From IMG/VR virus record IMGVR_UViG_3300024259_000007, positions 1 to 41,322 of that record: a stretch of DNA of 41,322 bases; one strand, 5' to 3'. The notes beneath the pieces were generated by a model. That model did not search any database. It saw only the letters and a list, made by a program, of their open reading frames with translations, and had not been told where the DNA came from. The DNA is from a virus. A program made the position numbers and the translations under genes. How positions within the stretch are numbered: the first letter of the stretch is position 1; each line of letters begins with the position of its first letter. Shown here in pieces: positions 39,364 through 41,322 of the stretch.

Positions 39364-40382
39364 TGAAATATTTAATATACATATTGTTTTTTATATCATT
39401 TGCAGGGTATTCACAAAACGCAAGATTTAAGAGGGTAGAAATAACCGATAACTTAAAAATTGATTCGATTGCTACAATGCTACAATCAGGTATGATTATA
39501 AACGGTTCTGATACTATGGTATCTGCAAATATTATTTATGATTATGTTGATACGGCTTTTCTTCAATTTAGCGATACTACTGCAACAATTGCAACAAGGT
39601 ATGACATTGATACACTTACAAACGCTGTTTATGATACACTTTCAGACCATTTAGATACTTTGCAGGCACATAATACAAAAATTCTTGCAAACTTAGATTC
39701 TTTAGCAGACCATTTGGACACCTTGCAAGCACACGACTTACGAATAATTGACGTTGTGGACTCTTTATTTTGGTCAGATGACGGTAGTAACTTGTTTTCT
39801 AAGACTGGCAGGGATTTGAATATTTTATCGGGAAATATAGCTTGGACAAATGGGACAGATATCCAAAATGATGACGCTGATACGTTGGAAATTGCAGAAG
39901 CTATTACAAAAATCAGGGGTAGTTTGTTTGTTACTGGAAATATTTATGAAGATGATATAATACATTTATTTTCTTACTTTGGTGATTCTGCAGTTTCTTT
40001 AGCTTATTCAACGAGTTGGACTCATTTAACTAATGTAGGTTATTCAATGTATGTGCATGATGAATTAGACGGATTTACAATTTCAAATGATACTATTACA
40101 ATTTTAAGGGCTGGAGATTACGACCTAACGGCTTTTCATACTCACGACGGCGACAATGCAGAAACAGTAAGTATAAGGTTTTACAACGTAACACAGACAG
40201 CTGGTTGTCCGGTTGCTGGTGCAAATACAACGAGAGGAGCAAATAATTTTATGACCACTCCAGTAAGTTCATATTTTGAATTTGCTGCAAATGACAAATT
40301 AATTTTACAATATAAAGGAGACGCTAATGGAACGGCTGTTTTTAAAAATGGAATTATTAAAATATATTATAAACATGAATAA
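39363..40382 (+). CDS. Fibre-like tail protein with signal peptide, copy 1 (paralogue of 40835/1-842)
   Basis: 339 residues from ATG 39363, overlapping the previous stop. Residues 1-18 are a signal peptide (MKYLIYILFFISFAGYSQ). Then come SGMIINGSDTMVSANIIYDY, two copies of a ~22-residue stalk repeat (LDTLQAHNTKILAN / LDTLQAHDLRI), and DSLFWSDDG, all closely matched in the gene at 40835. The C-terminus differs: a beta-rich domain (AGDYDLTAFHTHDGDNAETVSIRFYN, ...KLILQYKGDANGTAVFKNG) like a C1q/TNF-type jelly roll. Probably a trimeric receptor-binding or adhesin-like protein. Confidence 0.75.
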   Translation: MKYLIYILFFISFAGYSQNARFKRVEITDNLKIDSIATMLQSGMIINGSDTMVSANIIYDYVDTAFLQFSDTTATIATRYDIDTLTNAVYDTLSDHLDTLQAHNTKILANLDSLADHLDTLQAHDLRIIDVVDSLFWSDDGSNLFSKTGRDLNILSGNIAWTNGTDIQNDDADTLEIAEAITKIRGSLFVTGNIYEDDIIHLFSYFGDSAVSLAYSTSWTHLTNVGYSMYVHDELDGFTISNDTITILRAGDYDLTAFHTHDGDNAETVSIRFYNVTQTAGCPVAGANTTRGANNFMTTPVSSYFEFAANDKLILQYKGDANGTAVFKNGIIKIYYKHE

Positions 40383-40409
40383 TATTTGTAAAAGATAAAA
40401 GAAAATTAA

Positions 40410-40417
40410 TAACTTTG
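40410..40417 (+). promoter_or_regulatory. Internal promoter before second signal-peptide protein
   Basis: TAACTTTG fits TAnnTTTG and lies 13 bases before the ATG at 40431, in a 48-base gap. The upstream TTG element is not clear. It would allow separate expression of the last tail genes. Confidence 0.45.
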
Positions 40418-40430
40418 TAAAAAAAAAGAA

Positions 40431-40838
40431 ATGAAAAAACTAATTTTAATAATTTTAATCGCAGTTGGGTTACAGGTGTCAGCTCAACAAGTTGATGTAG
40501 ATTTTATAAAACAATATACATTAACGACATATACAATGGACGGGGATACATCTTATGTATTCAAAACGACGGCACAATATTATTTTGATATTCAATTTGT
40601 TTGGGCTTCTTTGGATCAAACGGACGGAAGTGTAAAAGTACAAATATCTGAGGATGGAACTAATTATGAAGACTATCCTAATACAGATAGTCTATTATTT
40701 AATTCCGCCGGAGGTTCTGGTATAATAAGAGATACATATAAGGGAACTGCAAGCAGATATATAAAATTAAATGTAGATTCTGGCACTTGTTCGGCTGGTA
40801 CTTTAGATATTTTCGGTAATTTAGCAAAAAAGAAATGA
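40431..40838 (+). CDS. Signal-peptide-bearing beta protein (135 aa)
   Basis: 135 residues. The signal peptide spans 1-18 (KKLILIILIAVGLQVSAQ). The mature part (YYFDIQFVWASLDQTDGSVKVQISEDGTNYEDYP..., SRYIKLNVDSGTCSAGTLDIFG) is a small beta sandwich that resembles the protein at 29306 in layout and in the SxDGTxY and YxKL/YYR strands. Overlaps the final gene by 4 bases (ATGA). Confidence 0.65.
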   Translation: MKKLILIILIAVGLQVSAQQVDVDFIKQYTLTTYTMDGDTSYVFKTTAQYYFDIQFVWASLDQTDGSVKVQISEDGTNYEDYPNTDSLLFNSAGGSGIIRDTYKGTASRYIKLNVDSGTCSAGTLDIFGNLAKKK

Positions 40839-41322
40839 AAAAGTTATTAATTTTATTCAGTTTATTGCCATTTGTGATATATTCACAGACAGGCACAGTA
40901 ATAGAACCAAGAATAGACGCACAAACCTTAAATGGTTTTGCTTCATCTTACTTTGTTGACACTGCAACAAACCAAACCATAAGCGGAAATAAAACTTTTA
41001 TGGATAATTTATTTTTGAATGCTTACGGGGTTTTAGGTACTTCTGGAATGATTCTTAACGGTTCAGATACTTTAGTGGACGCCAACGCTGTTTATGATTA
41101 TATTGATACAACTGCCGTTTTATTTTGGGGTGATACTATTAGTCTTTTAGGCACAAAATATGATGTTGATACGTTAGCGGCTTCGGTTTATGACACACTT
41201 TTAGCTCATTTAGATTCTTTACAATCTCACGACATAAGAATAAATGCAAATTTAGATTCATTAGCTGATCATCTTGATACTTTACAGGCACATGATACGA
41301 GAATAAATAATAATTATGATTC
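40835..41322 (+). CDS. Fibre-like tail protein with signal peptide, copy 2, N-terminal part (continues at 1-842)
   Basis: ATG 40835 overlaps the previous stop. The first ~18 residues are a signal peptide (MKKLLILFSLLPFVIYSQ). The frame remains open to the window edge and re-enters in phase at base 3; the full protein is 400 residues. The part here contains SGMILNGSDTLVDANAVYDY and the stalk repeats, paralogous to 39363. The N-terminal 60 residues (TLNGFASSYFVDTATNQTIS) differ from copy 1. Confidence 0.8.
   Translation, partial: MKKLLILFSLLPFVIYSQTGTVIEPRIDAQTLNGFASSYFVDTATNQTISGNKTFMDNLFLNAYGVLGTSGMILNGSDTLVDANAVYDYIDTTAVLFWGDTISLLGTKYDVDTLAASVYDTLLAHLDSLQSHDIRINANLDSLADHLDTLQAHDTRINNNYD
41196..41322. 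repeat. Right copy of 127-bp terminal direct repeat
   Basis: Identical to 1-127; see the left copy. If the ends are joined, the non-redundant circle is 41195 bases and all genes are intact. Confidence 0.9.

Noticed and set aside
1-41322. Diversity-generating retroelement or CRISPR array
   Set aside because: There is no reverse transcriptase, no template/variable repeat pair with adenine-biased differences, and no spaced repeat array. The tail-gene repeats are coding paralogous duplications.

Overview
The window is a tailed-phage genome (Caudoviricetes) whose host is very probably a member of the Bacteroidota. The first 127 bases recur exactly as the last 127 (1-127 = 41196-41322), so this looks like a closed circular or circularly permuted assembly of about 41.2 kb cut inside a tail gene. 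Every gene I can support lies on the + strand and genes are tightly packed, often with ATGA or TAATG overlaps. The host call rests on strong AT richness, A-rich start regions with few Shine-Dalgarno motifs, repeated Bacteroidota-type promoters (TTG, about 18-20 bases, TAnnTTTG), and signal peptides ending in YSQ, SAQ or KAQ.

Layout. 1-2858: end of a fibre-like tail gene, then a lysis region with small membrane/coiled-coil proteins, a holin candidate and an M15-type peptidase endolysin; a short promoter-terminator unit sits just before the endolysin. 2859-3231: gene-free regulatory stretch with a terminator and an early promoter. 3232-8973: early region with a tRNA-like element, an ERF single-strand annealing recombinase, a YqaJ/RecE-like exonuclease, a NUMOD4-HNH homing endonuclease and a PP-loop (PAPS reductase-like) protein. 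8974-13946: replication-linked proteins, a VRR-NUC nuclease, YopX, DUF1367 and an HNH-like protein, with many very small genes. 13951-16767: a probable DNA-modification pair (GNAT-methyltransferase fusion plus a Gp88-like cysteine-rich protein). 16842-20809: conserved small proteins and the terminase subunits. 20815-25446: an accessory block between terminase and portal with membrane proteins, a GT2 glycosyltransferase, a methyltransferase and a radical SAM/SPASM protein. 25513-41322: portal, scaffold, capsid, head-tail joining, tail tube, tape measure and tail-tip genes, ending with duplicated fibre-like proteins that carry signal peptides.

How it works together. I see no DNA polymerase, replicative helicase, primase, integrase or lysogeny repressor, so the phage probably recruits the host replisome through the proteins at 9147 and 9913 and uses ERF plus exonuclease for recombination. 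Structural and lysis genes form one rightward late block across the contig joint.

Most notable: two 5' leaders (9035-9146 and 13986-14088) share no obvious sequence but have the same topology. In each a strong hairpin carries a loop complementary both to the extreme 5' end of the mRNA and to the translation start region, which looks like a two-state RNA switch. They control a replication gene and the DNA-modification gene. Other points are the GT2/methyltransferase/radical SAM cassette, virion-region proteins with signal peptides, the tRNA-like element, and DnaJ-type zinc motifs in the portal and a tail-assembly protein.
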